Notes under the pieces: model-generated
The model's input: only the letters and a program-made list of their open reading frames with translations
Told to the model about the DNA's origin: nothing
The model's database searches: none
In this document: positions 40,179 to 48,127 of the stretch, piece after piece
Position numbering within the stretch: the first letter of the stretch is position 1
Layout: each line of letters opens with the position of its first letter
Assembly (NCBI RefSeq): GCF_004307015.1
Contig: NZ_SIJL01000005.1
Location: 55,402-119,401, forward strand
Length of the DNA: 64,000 nucleotides
Direction: 5' to 3'
Source: Thermus thermamylovorans
GTDB taxonomy: Bacteria > Deinococcota > Deinococci > Deinococcales > Thermaceae
Made by a program: the position numbers and the translations under genes

Positions 40179-41510
40179 CTAACCGCCCCGGGGACCTCGA
40201 GGGCCACCCGCCCAGGCAAGAAGTCTCCTGGCCCCTTTCGGCCTTGCGGGCAGGTAGAGGTGGACGAAGCTGGCCAGGACCCGGCCGTCCGCGTACCCCT
40301 CCACCTCCTCTCCCCCCACCCGCCGCCAGGCGGGGCGCGGGGAGGGGGGAAGCCGGGCGTAGTGGAACTCGTGGCCCCGGTAGACCTCCCCCTTCCGGGC
40401 CACGGGGCTATCCCCGAGGGCCGCCACCTCCCGGTAGCCCAGAACGGGCCTCTCCGCCATCCGCGCCTCCCCGGGAACCCGGCCCACCATGGGGTAAAAC
40501 CTCTCCCCCACCCAAAGCCCCTGGGCCAGGTACATGTAGCCCCCGCACTCCGCCACCATGGGCCCGGGAAAGCGGCGGATGGCCTCCCTCAGGGCCCGGT
40601 TTTCCGCCAGCCTCTCCGCGTGGAGCTCCGGGTACCCGCCCCCCAGGAGGAGGGCCTGGGCCTGGGGCAGGGTCTCGTCCTCCAGGGGGCTGAAGGGCAG
40701 GAGCTCCGCCCCCAGGGCCTCCAGAAGCTCCAGGGCCTCCGGGTAGTAGAAGCGGAAGGCCGCATCCCAGGCGTAGGCCACCCGGACCCGGGGCGGGCGC
40801 CTTTCCGGCAGGAAGGGGGGAACCCCGGGGAGGGGCGGGGCAGCCTGGGCCAGGCGGAGGAGGGCCTCCAGGTCCACCCGCAAGGCGCGCCGGAGGGCCA
40901 AGAGGGGCGGGCGCACCTCCCCCGCCAGGACCAGGCCCAGGTGCCTCTCCGGCATCCCCAGGGCCGGGTCCTGGGGGAGCCAGCCCAGAAGGGGCAGGCC
41001 CAGGGGGGCCAGGGCCTCCCGCAGGAGGGCCGCGTGCCCCTCGGAGCCCACCCGGTTGGCGAAAACCCCCACCACCTGGACCCTCGGGTCGTATTCCCTG
41101 AACCCCTTGGCCAAGGGGGCGATGGAGCCCGCCATGGCGGAGGCGTCCACCACCAGGACCACGGGGGCCTTTAGGAGCCTGGCCACCTGGGCGGTGGAGC
41201 CCACCCGGCCCTGGGGGTCCTTCCCGTCGAAGAGGCCCATGACCCCCTCGAGGAGGGCCAGGTCCGCTCCCCGGGCTCCGTGCCCGAAGAGGGCGAGGAG
41301 GCCCGTCTCCTCCAGGAAGAAGCCGTCCAGGTTGTAGGGCCTCCTCCCCGCCGCAGCCTCCAGGTGGGTGGGGTCCAGGTAGTCCGGCCCCACTTTGAAG
41401 GGCTGCACCTTAAGGCCCCGCTCCCTCAGGGCCAGGAGGAGGGCCAGGGCCACCGTGGTCTTCCCCGCCCCCGAGTGGGGGGCGGCGAGGAGGAGCCTAG
41501 GGAGCTTCAT
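40179..41510 (-). CDS. cbiA: Cobyrinate a,c-diamide synthase (CbiA/CobB family)
   Basis: Amidates the a and c side chains of the corrin ring using glutamine and ATP. Protein of 443 residues. The N-terminal dethiobiotin-synthetase-like ATPase has LLLAAPHSGAGKTTVALALL and LLEGVMGLFDGK. The C-terminal class I glutamine amidotransferase has the Cys in MVAECGGYMYLAQGL and the His in GHEFHYARL. Overlaps the small gene upstream by 14 bases and ends close to sat. Transcribed separately from cobT-cobS-cobO. Confidence 0.93.
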   Translation of the reverse strand: MKLPRLLLAAPHSGAGKTTVALALLLALRERGLKVQPFKVGPDYLDPTHLEAAAGRRPYNLDGFFLEETGLLALFGHGARGADLALLEGVMGLFDGKDPQGRVGSTAQVARLLKAPVVLVVDASAMAGSIAPLAKGFREYDPRVQVVGVFANRVGSEGHAALLREALAPLGLPLLGWLPQDPALGMPERHLGLVLAGEVRPPLLALRRALRVDLEALLRLAQAAPPLPGVPPFLPERRPPRVRVAYAWDAAFRFYYPEALELLEALGAELLPFSPLEDETLPQAQALLLGGGYPELHAERLAENRALREAIRRFPGPMVAECGGYMYLAQGLWVGERFYPMVGRVPGEARMAERPVLGYREVAALGDSPVARKGEVYRGHEFHYARLPPSPRPAWRRVGGEEVEGYADGRVLASFVHLYLPARPKGARRLLAWAGGPRGPRGG

Positions 41511-41823
41511 CCCCTCCCAGGCTACGCCACCAGTCCCGGTAGGGGGTGGCCTCCACCCGCCGGCCCGTCCAGTCCGGGCCCTCGCCCCACCAGGGCGTCC
41601 CCCGCTCCCCCAGGGCCCGCTTGGCCCGGTCCACCGCCTCCCGGGCCGCCCGCAGGGCCTCCCCGTCCCCCCGGCGCCGGGCCTCCCGCACCGCCCGGCG
41701 GGCCCGCATGAGCTCCCGCACCCAAAAGGCCCGCTCCTCCGGGGAGAGCCTGGGGTCCGTGCACCGCCAAAGCCTCCCCTGGGCCACGAAGTAGCGCCCG
41801 TCGGGGGTCACGGGGTAGCGCAT
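41497..41823 (-). CDS. Conserved small protein of unknown function in the cobalamin block
   Basis: A 108-residue soluble protein. It starts MRYPVTPDGRYFVAQGRLWRCTDPRLSPEERAFWVREL, a short beta unit, then has an Arg/Ala-rich helix ([30 protein letters not shown]) and a Trp-rich end (RGTPWWGEGPDWTGRR). I know similar short proteins only as uncharacterised ones. It overlaps cbiA by 14 bases and has its own leaderless promoter. The link to cobalamin is positional only. Confidence 0.78.
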   Translation of the reverse strand: MRYPVTPDGRYFVAQGRLWRCTDPRLSPEERAFWVRELMRARRAVREARRRGDGEALRAAREAVDRAKRALGERGTPWWGEGPDWTGRRVEATPYRDWWRSLGGDEAP

Positions 41824-41829
41824 GGCCCC

Positions 41830-41835
41830 AGGATA
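41830..41835 (-). promoter_or_regulatory. -10 box of the small gene-cbiA pair, leaderless
   Basis: Minus-strand TATCCT ends 6 bases before the ATG at 41823 and lies inside the short palindrome CCAGGATACCTGG (41829-41841). Confidence 0.55.
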
Positions 41836-41893
41836 CCTGGAGGGCCCACTCCGCGCTGTAACCCCCCTCTCCCCGCCATGGGCAAGGGGGGCC

Positions 41894-42457
41894 TCAGTGC
41901 TCGATCCCCCGCTGGGCGGGCACCCCCTGGTCGAAGGCGTGCTTCACCTTGCGCATCTCGGTGACGGTGTCCGCCAGGGCCAAAAGCGCCTCCGGAGCCC
42001 CCCGGCCCGTGACCACCACGTGCACGTGCCGGGGGCGGCTTCCCAAGGCTTCCAAAAACTCCTCCAAGGGGATCCAGCCGTAGCGCAGGGGGTAGGTGGC
42101 CTCGTCCAGGACCACCAGATCCCAATCCCCGGAGAGGAGGGCCGCCTTGGCCCGTTCCCACCCCTCCCGGGCCAGGAGGGCGGAGGCCTCGAGGTCGCGG
42201 CTTTTCCAGGTGAAGCCATCCCCCAGGCCCTCGATGGGGATGCCCAAGGCCTCAAAGGCCCGGTGCTCCCCGAAGCGGGCCCCCTGGTGCTTGAGGAACT
42301 GGAAGACGCGCACCCTAAGCCCCCGCCCGTGGGCCCTCAGGGCCAGGCCGAAGGCGGCGGTGCTCTTCCCCTTCCCGTCCCCCGTGTAGACCAAAAGGAG
42401 GCCCCGCCTTTCCCCTTCCGGCTTGGCGTAGGGCTTCACCCGCCTGGGGCTTTCCAT
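41894..42457 (-). CDS. cobO: Corrinoid adenosyltransferase (CobO/BtuR type)
   Basis: Adds the 5'-deoxyadenosyl group of ATP to cob(I)alamin or corrinoid precursors. Protein of 187 residues with the P-loop variant [50 protein letters not shown] and [22 protein letters not shown], all CobO/BtuR signatures. The ATG at 42457 lies within the end of cobS (22-base overlap). Confidence 0.94.
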   Translation of the reverse strand: MESPRRVKPYAKPEGERRGLLLVYTGDGKGKSTAAFGLALRAHGRGLRVRVFQFLKHQGARFGEHRAFEALGIPIEGLGDGFTWKSRDLEASALLAREGWERAKAALLSGDWDLVVLDEATYPLRYGWIPLEEFLEALGSRPRHVHVVVTGRGAPEALLALADTVTEMRKVKHAFDQGVPAQRGIEH

Positions 42458-43134
42458 AGGGCATAGCCTAGCAGGCCGGCAAGCTCCGAAAGGGCGATCA
42501 TGGCCCCCAGCACGTCCCCATTCAGCCCCCCAAGCCTCCGCGCCGCCAGGTGGGCCACCCCCCAGGCCGCGAGGAGGACCAGGAGGGCGGGCAAGGGGTA
42601 GAGGGCGGGAAAGGGCCAGGCGAAAAGGAGACCCCAGGCCCAGGGCCCCCCGCGGACAAGCCCCGCCATGCCCGGGCCCAGGAGGGGGTAGCGGTGGAGG
42701 AAGAGGAGGATGGCGAAGCGGGCGAACCCGGGCAGGAGGAGGAGGAAGAGAGGCTCCCGGGCCAGGGCCAGGGCCTGCCAGAGGAGGAGGAGGTAGAGCC
42801 CCCCTACCCCGAAGGCGAAGGCCCCCAGGTGGGGGTCCTTGAGGAGGCGGAGCCGCTCCTCCCTGGGCCTTGCCCCGAGAAGGGCATCGGCGACGTCCAG
42901 AAGGCCATCCAGGTGCAGGAAGCCCGTGAGGCCGAGGAGGAGGGCCAGGGCCAGGGCGGCGAAGAGCCCCTCGGGGAGGGGGAGGATGGCCAGGAGGGCG
43001 AGGGGAAGCCCCAGGGCGTAGCCCGCCAGGGGGAAGAAGGGGGTGGTTTGGCGGAACTCCTCGGGGCGGGCCTCCTTGGGAGCCAAGGGGAAGACGGTGA
43101 GGAGGGCCAGGGCCAGGCGCAGGGTCCGCCACAT
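42436..43134 (-). CDS. cobS: Adenosylcobinamide-GDP ribazoletransferase (cobalamin synthase)
   Basis: Integral membrane enzyme of 232 residues joining adenosylcobinamide-GDP and alpha-ribazole to form the nucleotide loop. Typical N-terminus [12 protein letters not shown], then FPLAGYALG and the Asp-rich active segment [39 protein letters not shown]. Several hydrophobic helices fill the rest. Starts 3 bases after the cobT stop and overlaps cobO. Confidence 0.94.
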   Translation of the reverse strand: MWRTLRLALALLTVFPLAPKEARPEEFRQTTPFFPLAGYALGLPLALLAILPLPEGLFAALALALLLGLTGFLHLDGLLDVADALLGARPREERLRLLKDPHLGAFAFGVGGLYLLLLWQALALAREPLFLLLLPGFARFAILLFLHRYPLLGPGMAGLVRGGPWAWGLLFAWPFPALYPLPALLVLLAAWGVAHLAARRLGGLNGDVLGAMIALSELAGLLGYALWKAPGG

Positions 43135-43137
43135 GGA

Positions 43138-44151
43138 CTAGAGGCGGTCGGAAACCCCTGCCTCCTCGAAGGTGGCCATGTGCAGGATGCGGGCCGCGGC
43201 CCGGAGGAGGGGCATGGCCAGCACCGCCCCCGTCCCCTCCCCCAGGGCCAGGTCCAGGTCCAGAAGGGGCCGGAGGTCCAGGGCCTCCAGGATGGGGCGG
43301 TGCCCGGGCTCCCGGGAGAGGTGGCCGGCGAAGAGGTTTTCCTTTAGGCCAGGCTCCAGCCGCCAGGCCAAAAGGGCCCCGGCGGAGACGGGAAACCCGT
43401 CCAGGACCAGGGGAAGCCCCGCCCGGTACCCCTCCAGGTACACCCCGGCGATGGCCAAAAGCTCCAAGCCCCCCACCTCCGCGGCCACCTCCAAAGGCGC
43501 CATCCCCGGGCGCAGGCGGGCGAGGGCCTTCGCCACCGCCTCCCGCTTGCGCTTTAGGCCCTCCTCCCCCACCCCCGTGCCCCGGCCCACCACCCTCTCC
43601 GGGGGGAGGCCCAGGAGGGCGGCGGTGAGGGCGGCCGCGGCGGTGGTGTTCCCGATGCCCATGTCCCCGGCGGCCAAGAGGGTGGCCCCTTCCGCGATGG
43701 CCCGCCGGGCGGCTTCCCGGCCCGCCTGGAGGGCCCTTTCCGCCTCCTCAAGGGTCATGGCCGCCTCCCGGGCCAGGTTGCCCGTTCCCTCCCGTACTTT
43801 GGCCCCGAGGAGCCGGGGGTGGTGGGGCAGCTCCCCCTTCACCCCCACGTCCAGGACGTACACCCGGCAATCGGCCACCTCGGCGAAGCGGTTGATGGCC
43901 GCCCCGCCCCGGAGGAAGTTGAGCACCATCTGATAGGTGACCTCCTGGGGGTAGGCGGAGACCCCCTCCGCCGCCACCCCGTGGTCGGCGGCGGCCACCA
44001 CCACCGCCCCGGGGCCCAGCTCCGGCTGGACCCTTCCCTGGAGGGCGGCAAGCCTCAGGGCCACCTCCTCCAGGTGGCCCAGGGAACGGGGGGGTTTGGT
44101 GAGCCTCCCCATCCGCTCCCGGGCCGCCCGCAAAGCCTCCTGGCGCTCCAT
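43138..44151 (-). CDS. cobT: Nicotinate-nucleotide-dimethylbenzimidazole phosphoribosyltransferase
   Basis: Makes alpha-ribazole phosphate, the lower ligand of cobalamin. Protein of 337 residues. Signatures: [88 protein letters not shown]; and [16 protein letters not shown]. The ATG at 44151 lies 9 bases after minus-strand TATACT, a box that overlaps the divergent cobC promoter. First gene of cobT-cobS-cobO. Confidence 0.95.
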   Translation of the reverse strand: MERQEALRAARERMGRLTKPPRSLGHLEEVALRLAALQGRVQPELGPGAVVVAAADHGVAAEGVSAYPQEVTYQMVLNFLRGGAAINRFAEVADCRVYVLDVGVKGELPHHPRLLGAKVREGTGNLAREAAMTLEEAERALQAGREAARRAIAEGATLLAAGDMGIGNTTAAAALTAALLGLPPERVVGRGTGVGEEGLKRKREAVAKALARLRPGMAPLEVAAEVGGLELLAIAGVYLEGYRAGLPLVLDGFPVSAGALLAWRLEPGLKENLFAGHLSREPGHRPILEALDLRPLLDLDLALGEGTGAVLAMPLLRAAARILHMATFEEAGVSDRL

Positions 44152-44160
44152 ATGGGAAGG

Positions 44161-44170
44161 AGTATACGCT
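44161..44170. promoter_or_regulatory. Overlapping divergent -10 boxes (cobT and cobC)
   Basis: Minus-strand TATACT (44161-44166) for cobT and plus-strand TACGCT (44165-44170), or TATACG (44163-44168), for cobC share bases. The two starts are only 25 bases apart. Confidence 0.5.
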
Positions 44171-44176
44171 CTTGGC

Positions 44177-44695
44177 ATGGAGCTCTGGCTGGTGCGCCAC
44201 GGGGAGACCCTCTGGAACCGGGAGGGGAGGCTTCTGGGCTGGACGGACCTCCCCCTCACCCCCCTGGGGGAGGCCCAGGCCCGGGCCCTCAAGGGCAACC
44301 TCCCCCCTCTACCCGCCTACAGTTCCGATCTGAAGCGGGCCCTGCAAACCGCGCTTCTGGCGGGCTTCCAGCCCGTACCCACCCAAGCCCTGAGGGAAAT
44401 CCACTTCGGGGTTTTGGAGGGTGCCCTTTGGGAAGGGCTTGAACCCCAGCACAAGGAAGCCCTCCTCCGCTTCCAAGGCTTCCATCCCCCAGAAGGGGAG
44501 AGCCTCGAGGGTTTCCAGGGAAGGGTCTTGCGCTTCCTGGAAGGCCTCACAGGCCCGGCCCTCCTCTTCACCCACGGCGGCGTCATCCGGGCCGCCCTAA
44601 GGGCCCTGGGGGAGGACGGCCTCGTGGCCCCGGGAAGCGGGGTGGTGGTGGACTGGCCGAGGCGGGTTCTGGACCGGGTGGCCCCAAGCCCGTGA
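44177..44695 (+). CDS. cobC: Alpha-ribazole phosphatase (histidine phosphatase family)
   Basis: Protein of 172 residues predicted to remove phosphate in nucleotide-loop assembly. Starts MELWLVRHGETLWNREGRLLGWTDLPLTPLG with the phospho-acceptor His in RHGET; the second catalytic His is in LLFTHGGVIRAALRAL. The phosphatase superfamily is broad, so the exact substrate rests on the surrounding cob genes. The ATG at 44177 follows TACGCT by 6 bases. Ends with GTGA overlap onto cbiB. Confidence 0.88.
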   Translation: MELWLVRHGETLWNREGRLLGWTDLPLTPLGEAQARALKGNLPPLPAYSSDLKRALQTALLAGFQPVPTQALREIHFGVLEGALWEGLEPQHKEALLRFQGFHPPEGESLEGFQGRVLRFLEGLTGPALLFTHGGVIRAALRALGEDGLVAPGSGVVVDWPRRVLDRVAPSP

Positions 44696-45549
44696 GCCTC
44701 CTCCTGGCCCTCCTCCTGGACGGCCTCCTGGGGGAGCCCCCGGCCCGGTTCCACCCCGTGGTCCTCATGGGGCGGTACCTCTCCTGGGCCTGGCCCCGGG
44801 TGCGGGGGTTCGGGTCCGGGGCCCTCTACTGGGCCCTGGGGGCCTTCCTCTTCGCCTTGCCCGCCCTCCTCCTGGACCTCCTCCTCAGGCCCCTGGCCTG
44901 GGGCTGGGTGGCTTTGGGCCTCCTCCTCAAGCCCCTCTTCAGCCTGCGGATGCTCCTGGAGGAGGTGGCCGCGGTGGAGAGGGCCCTGGGGGAGGACCTC
45001 GAGGCCGCCCGGAGGCGGCTTTCCCGCATCGTGAGCCGCCCCACGGAGGGCCTCTCCCCCGAGGAGGTGCGGGAGGCGGCCCTGGAAAGCCTTGCGGAAA
45101 ACCTCTCGGATAGCCTCCTCGCCCCCCTCCTCTACTACGCCCTCTTCGGCCTGGCGGGGGCCGCCCTCTACCGCTACGCCAACACCGCGGACGCCATGTG
45201 GGGCTACCCGGAGCACGGGGCCCGGGGGGCCTTCGCCGCCCGGGCGGACGACCTCCTGAACCTCCTCCCCGCCAGGCTTACGGGCCTCCTCCTCTGCCCC
45301 GTGGGGCTTTGGCCCCGCCTCCTGCGGGAGGCCCGCAAGACCCCCTCCCCCAACGCCGGCTACCCCATGGCCGCCCTGGCCCTGAGGCTCGGGGTGCGCC
45401 TGCGCAAGCGGGGAGCCTACGCCCTGAACCCCCGCTTTCCCTCCCCCACGGGGGAGGCGCTGCGGCGGGGCCTGTGGGCCGCGGGAGGGGTGGGGTACGG
45501 CCTCGGCCTGCTCCTGGGCGTCCTCACGGCCCTGGCGGGGCGGGGGTAG
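44692..45549 (+). CDS. cbiB: Adenosylcobinamide-phosphate synthase
   Basis: Membrane enzyme of 285 residues attaching the aminopropanol (phosphate) arm to adenosylcobyrate. Signatures: LLLDGLLGEPPARFHPVVLMGRYL at the start, RRRLSRIVSRPTEGLSPEEVREAALESLAENLSDSLLAPLLYYALFGLAGAALYRYANTADAMWGY in the centre, and KTPSPNAGYPMAALALRLGV. GTG start at 44692 overlapping the cobC stop. Several hydrophobic helices. Confidence 0.95.
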   Translation: MSLLLALLLDGLLGEPPARFHPVVLMGRYLSWAWPRVRGFGSGALYWALGAFLFALPALLLDLLLRPLAWGWVALGLLLKPLFSLRMLLEEVAAVERALGEDLEAARRRLSRIVSRPTEGLSPEEVREAALESLAENLSDSLLAPLLYYALFGLAGAALYRYANTADAMWGYPEHGARGAFAARADDLLNLLPARLTGLLLCPVGLWPRLLREARKTPSPNAGYPMAALALRLGVRLRKRGAYALNPRFPSPTGEALRRGLWAAGGVGYGLGLLLGVLTALAGRG

Positions 45550-45576
45550 GGCTCCATAGCCCAGGCCAAGGTTTTT

Positions 45577-45588
45577 CCCCCGCGGGGG
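45577..45588 (+). promoter_or_regulatory. GC-rich palindrome just before cobD
   Basis: CCCCCGCGGGGG preceded by five T residues, ending 6 bases before the cobD ATG. It would fold over the region where a ribosome site should be, so it may reduce translation. No cobalamin riboswitch is recognisable in the 45-base gap. Confidence 0.35.
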
Positions 45589-45594
45589 CTTAGG

Positions 45595-46602
45595 ATGGAG
45601 GATGTGATCGACGACGTGCTCAAGCCCATCCACGGGGGGCCGGATGGGGGCCCCGAACCCCTTTACGACTTCTCCACCAACGCCAACGCCCTGGGGCCCA
45701 ACCCGGTGATCCTGGAATACCTGCGCCGGGCCGACCCCAGCCGCTACCCCGACCCCCTGTACCGCGGGCTCCGCCGGGCCCTGGCCGAGGCCCACGGGGT
45801 GCCGGAGGCCCAGGTGGCCGTGGGCACGGGGACCAGCGAGCTCATCCACCGCCTGGCCCGCTGGGGCTACCTGCGGGGCCCCCTCCTCCTCCTTCCCCCC
45901 ACCTTCAGCGAGTACGCCCGGGCGGCCAGGGCCCTGGACCTGCCCCTCTGGGAGGCCCGAAGCCCCGAGGAGTTCCTGAGGCTCCTGCCCCGGAGTTCCC
46001 TGGCCTTTCTCTGCGTGCCCAACAACCCCACGGGGGAGGTCTACCCCTTCTTGCAGGAGGCGGCGGAACGGGCCGGGGGGGCCTTGGTCCTGGACCTGGC
46101 CTACTACGAGCTCCTGGAGGCCCCCCTTCCCCTGCCCCCGAGGGCCTGGCGGCTCTATAGCCCCAACAAGGCCCACGGCCTCACCGGGGTGCGGGCGGGC
46201 TACCTTCTCGCCCCCCTGGACCTGGATCGCTTCCAGAACCTGGCCCCCTCCTGGCCGGTCTCCGTCTACGGGGAGGCCCTCCTCCTGGGCCACCTGGACC
46301 CCGGGGCCCGGGCCTGGTTGGAGAGGGCGCGGGGGGAGCTCCACCGCCTCCGCCGGGAGCTGGCCCGGGGGCTGCGGGGGCTGGGCCTCGAGGTGCGGGA
46401 AAGCCCGGCCAACTTCCTCCTGGTGCGGGTGGGCAGGGCCACGGAGGTGGCCCGGGCCCTGCGGGCGCGGGGCATCCGGGTGCGGGACGCCACCAGCTTC
46501 GGCCTGCCCGAGTGGCTAAGGCTTTCCGCCCAGCGGGAAGAGGCCCAGGAGGCCCTCCTGGAGGCCCTGGCGGAGCTGGTCCCGGGGAGGGCCACCCGCT
46601 AG
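45595..46602 (+). CDS. cobD: Threonine-phosphate decarboxylase-like aminotransferase
   Basis: PLP enzyme of 335 residues, fold type I, related to histidinol-phosphate aminotransferase. It begins DVLKPIHGGPDGGPEPLYDFSTNANALGPNP, the CobD/CobC pattern. AVGTGTSELIHRLARW, FLCVPNNPTGEVYP and the PLP-lysine segment LYSPNKAHGLTGVRAGY are visible. In this context it should make (R)-1-aminopropan-2-ol phosphate for CbiB. HisC activity cannot be excluded by sequence. Its stop shares CTAG with the convergent glycosidase gene. Confidence 0.9.
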   Translation: MEDVIDDVLKPIHGGPDGGPEPLYDFSTNANALGPNPVILEYLRRADPSRYPDPLYRGLRRALAEAHGVPEAQVAVGTGTSELIHRLARWGYLRGPLLLLPPTFSEYARAARALDLPLWEARSPEEFLRLLPRSSLAFLCVPNNPTGEVYPFLQEAAERAGGALVLDLAYYELLEAPLPLPPRAWRLYSPNKAHGLTGVRAGYLLAPLDLDRFQNLAPSWPVSVYGEALLLGHLDPGARAWLERARGELHRLRRELARGLRGLGLEVRESPANFLLVRVGRATEVARALRARGIRVRDATSFGLPEWLRLSAQREEAQEALLEALAELVPGRATR

Positions 46603-48074
46603 GGGGCGTAGAGGGCCAGGGCGCTCACCACGGGCCTGGGGGGGCCCTGGTAGGGGTTGCGGAGCTGGCCCCGAACCCAGAGCTGGGCCGAGCCTCCCCC
46701 GTCCATGCGGAGGGCGTTCCAGGCCCCCAGGGAGAGGAGGGCCCGGGCCAGCACCCCCGGGGTGGTGGGCTCGGAGACGAGGAGCCAGAGCCTCCCTTCC
46801 CGGGTCCAGGCCACCGCCGCCTGGGGGGCCACCGCCTGGAGGGGCCTGGGATCGCGGAAGTTCTCCCGTGCCGGGTCGAAGGCGTACTGGCCCTCCCGCA
46901 CCAGGAGGGGCCCCCCCTCCAGGGCGTAGGCGAAGGGGGGGTCCAGGCGGCCGTAGAGGCCCAGGGGGTCCCCAGGCCGCAGGGGGAAGGGGGGGGCCCC
47001 CCGGGGGAAGGTGAGGGCCCAGGCCCCCGGGGGGAGGTCCTGGGGGGCGGGGAGGATGGCCTCCACCCGGTCCCCCCGCACCAGGGCCACCTCCTCCCCC
47101 TCCCGCCCCACGGGGCCCGGGACGGTGTGGGCGGTGTGGCGGGCCCTGGAGGCGTTCACCCCCACCCGCACCCGCTCCCCGCTCGGTCCCCGCACCACGG
47201 CCTCAAACTGGGGAAAGCCCAGGAAGAAGCGGAAGCCCTCCCACAGGAGGGCCACCCGGCCGAAGGGGTAGGCGACGGTGACCCCGTCCTGCACCCAAAG
47301 CCCGATGGGGGTGCCGCTCGCCGGGTCGAAGTACCCCCCGTTGAGGACCGCCAGGGCCCCCGGGGCCAGGTCCCGGGGAAGGGCCCTGGCCCCGGGCCTG
47401 CCCACGGGGAGGAGGCGGCCCCCTGCGGCCTCCACCAGGTAGAGCCTCAGGGGCTCGGGGGCGAAGGCCCAGACCTCCCGGTAGCGCACCCCGGGGGCCA
47501 GGGCCTCCTCCACCTCCGGGGCCAGGGGGTAGAGGTCCAGGACCAGCCTGGGGGGGTCCTGGAGGGGGAAGAGGCGGTAGCGGAGGAGCCGGCCCGGGGC
47601 CTCCAGCCGAAGTTCCGTCCCCTCGGGGAGGAAACGGGTCTGGACCTGCACCCCCTGGGGCCAGGAGGCCTGAAGGGCCCCGGGGGCCAGGTAGGGGAGG
47701 AGGAGGGAGAGGCGCTCCCTCCCCCCTCCCTCCTGGGCGGGGCCCCCGTGGAGGGCAGGGAGGTCCAGGACCAGGCGGAAGGCCCGGCCCTGGACCCCGA
47801 AACGTGTCCCCGCCTCAGGAACCTGGAAATATCCCAGGCGTTTCAGGGCCTCCAGGGGCACCCGCTCCCGGTCCGGGAGGGGAAGGGAGGGGTCTGGGGG
47901 CTCGGCCCAGCCCACCCCGGGCACATAGACCAGCCGCACCCCGGCCCCCTCGTACACCCAGGCCCCCCCTTCCTCGCGGAAGCTGAGGCCAAAGGCCCCA
48001 GCGGGCAAGAGGCTCTGGCCGAGGCCAAGGGAGAAGAGGACCCAAAGGCCGAGGAGGGAAGCGAGGCGCCTCAT
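46599..48074 (-). CDS. Secreted phosphodiester glycosidase family protein (NAGPA domain)
   Basis: Exported protein of 491 residues with a signal peptide (RLASLLGLWVLFSLGLGQ). The first 200 or so residues are a beta-rich region of unknown type (an AMIN-like or SLH-like role is conceivable). The C-terminal half is a NAGPA-like domain with ALAVLNGGYFDPASGTPIGLWV, the VGVNASR loop, AYALEGGPLLVREGQ and the conserved MDGGGSAQLW. It may cleave phosphodiester-linked sugars in cell-wall glycans. The stop overlaps that of cobD; 53 bases downstream of rtcB, so perhaps transcribed with it. Confidence 0.88.
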   Translation of the reverse strand: MRRLASLLGLWVLFSLGLGQSLLPAGAFGLSFREEGGAWVYEGAGVRLVYVPGVGWAEPPDPSLPLPDRERVPLEALKRLGYFQVPEAGTRFGVQGRAFRLVLDLPALHGGPAQEGGGRERLSLLLPYLAPGALQASWPQGVQVQTRFLPEGTELRLEAPGRLLRYRLFPLQDPPRLVLDLYPLAPEVEEALAPGVRYREVWAFAPEPLRLYLVEAAGGRLLPVGRPGARALPRDLAPGALAVLNGGYFDPASGTPIGLWVQDGVTVAYPFGRVALLWEGFRFFLGFPQFEAVVRGPSGERVRVGVNASRARHTAHTVPGPVGREGEEVALVRGDRVEAILPAPQDLPPGAWALTFPRGAPPFPLRPGDPLGLYGRLDPPFAYALEGGPLLVREGQYAFDPARENFRDPRPLQAVAPQAAVAWTREGRLWLLVSEPTTPGVLARALLSLGAWNALRMDGGGSAQLWVRGQLRNPYQGPPRPVVSALALYAP

Positions 48075-48127
48075 CTCCCCATGAAAGCAGAAGGGGGTGA
48101 GAGCACCCTGATACGGCCCTAAGCCCC

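Noticed and set aside
40164..45594. Possible cobalamin riboswitch in the cobalamin block
   Set aside because: Gaps are too short (15, 25, 45 and 70 bases) and no B12-box sequence was seen.
44317..46344. 675-codon minus-strand frame opposite cobC, cbiB and cobD
   Set aside because: Shadow frame. The plus-strand genes carry clear family motifs.
46512..48122. 536-codon plus-strand frame opposite the glycosidase gene
   Set aside because: Shadow frame, Gly/Pro-rich; the minus-strand protein has a signal peptide and NAGPA motifs.
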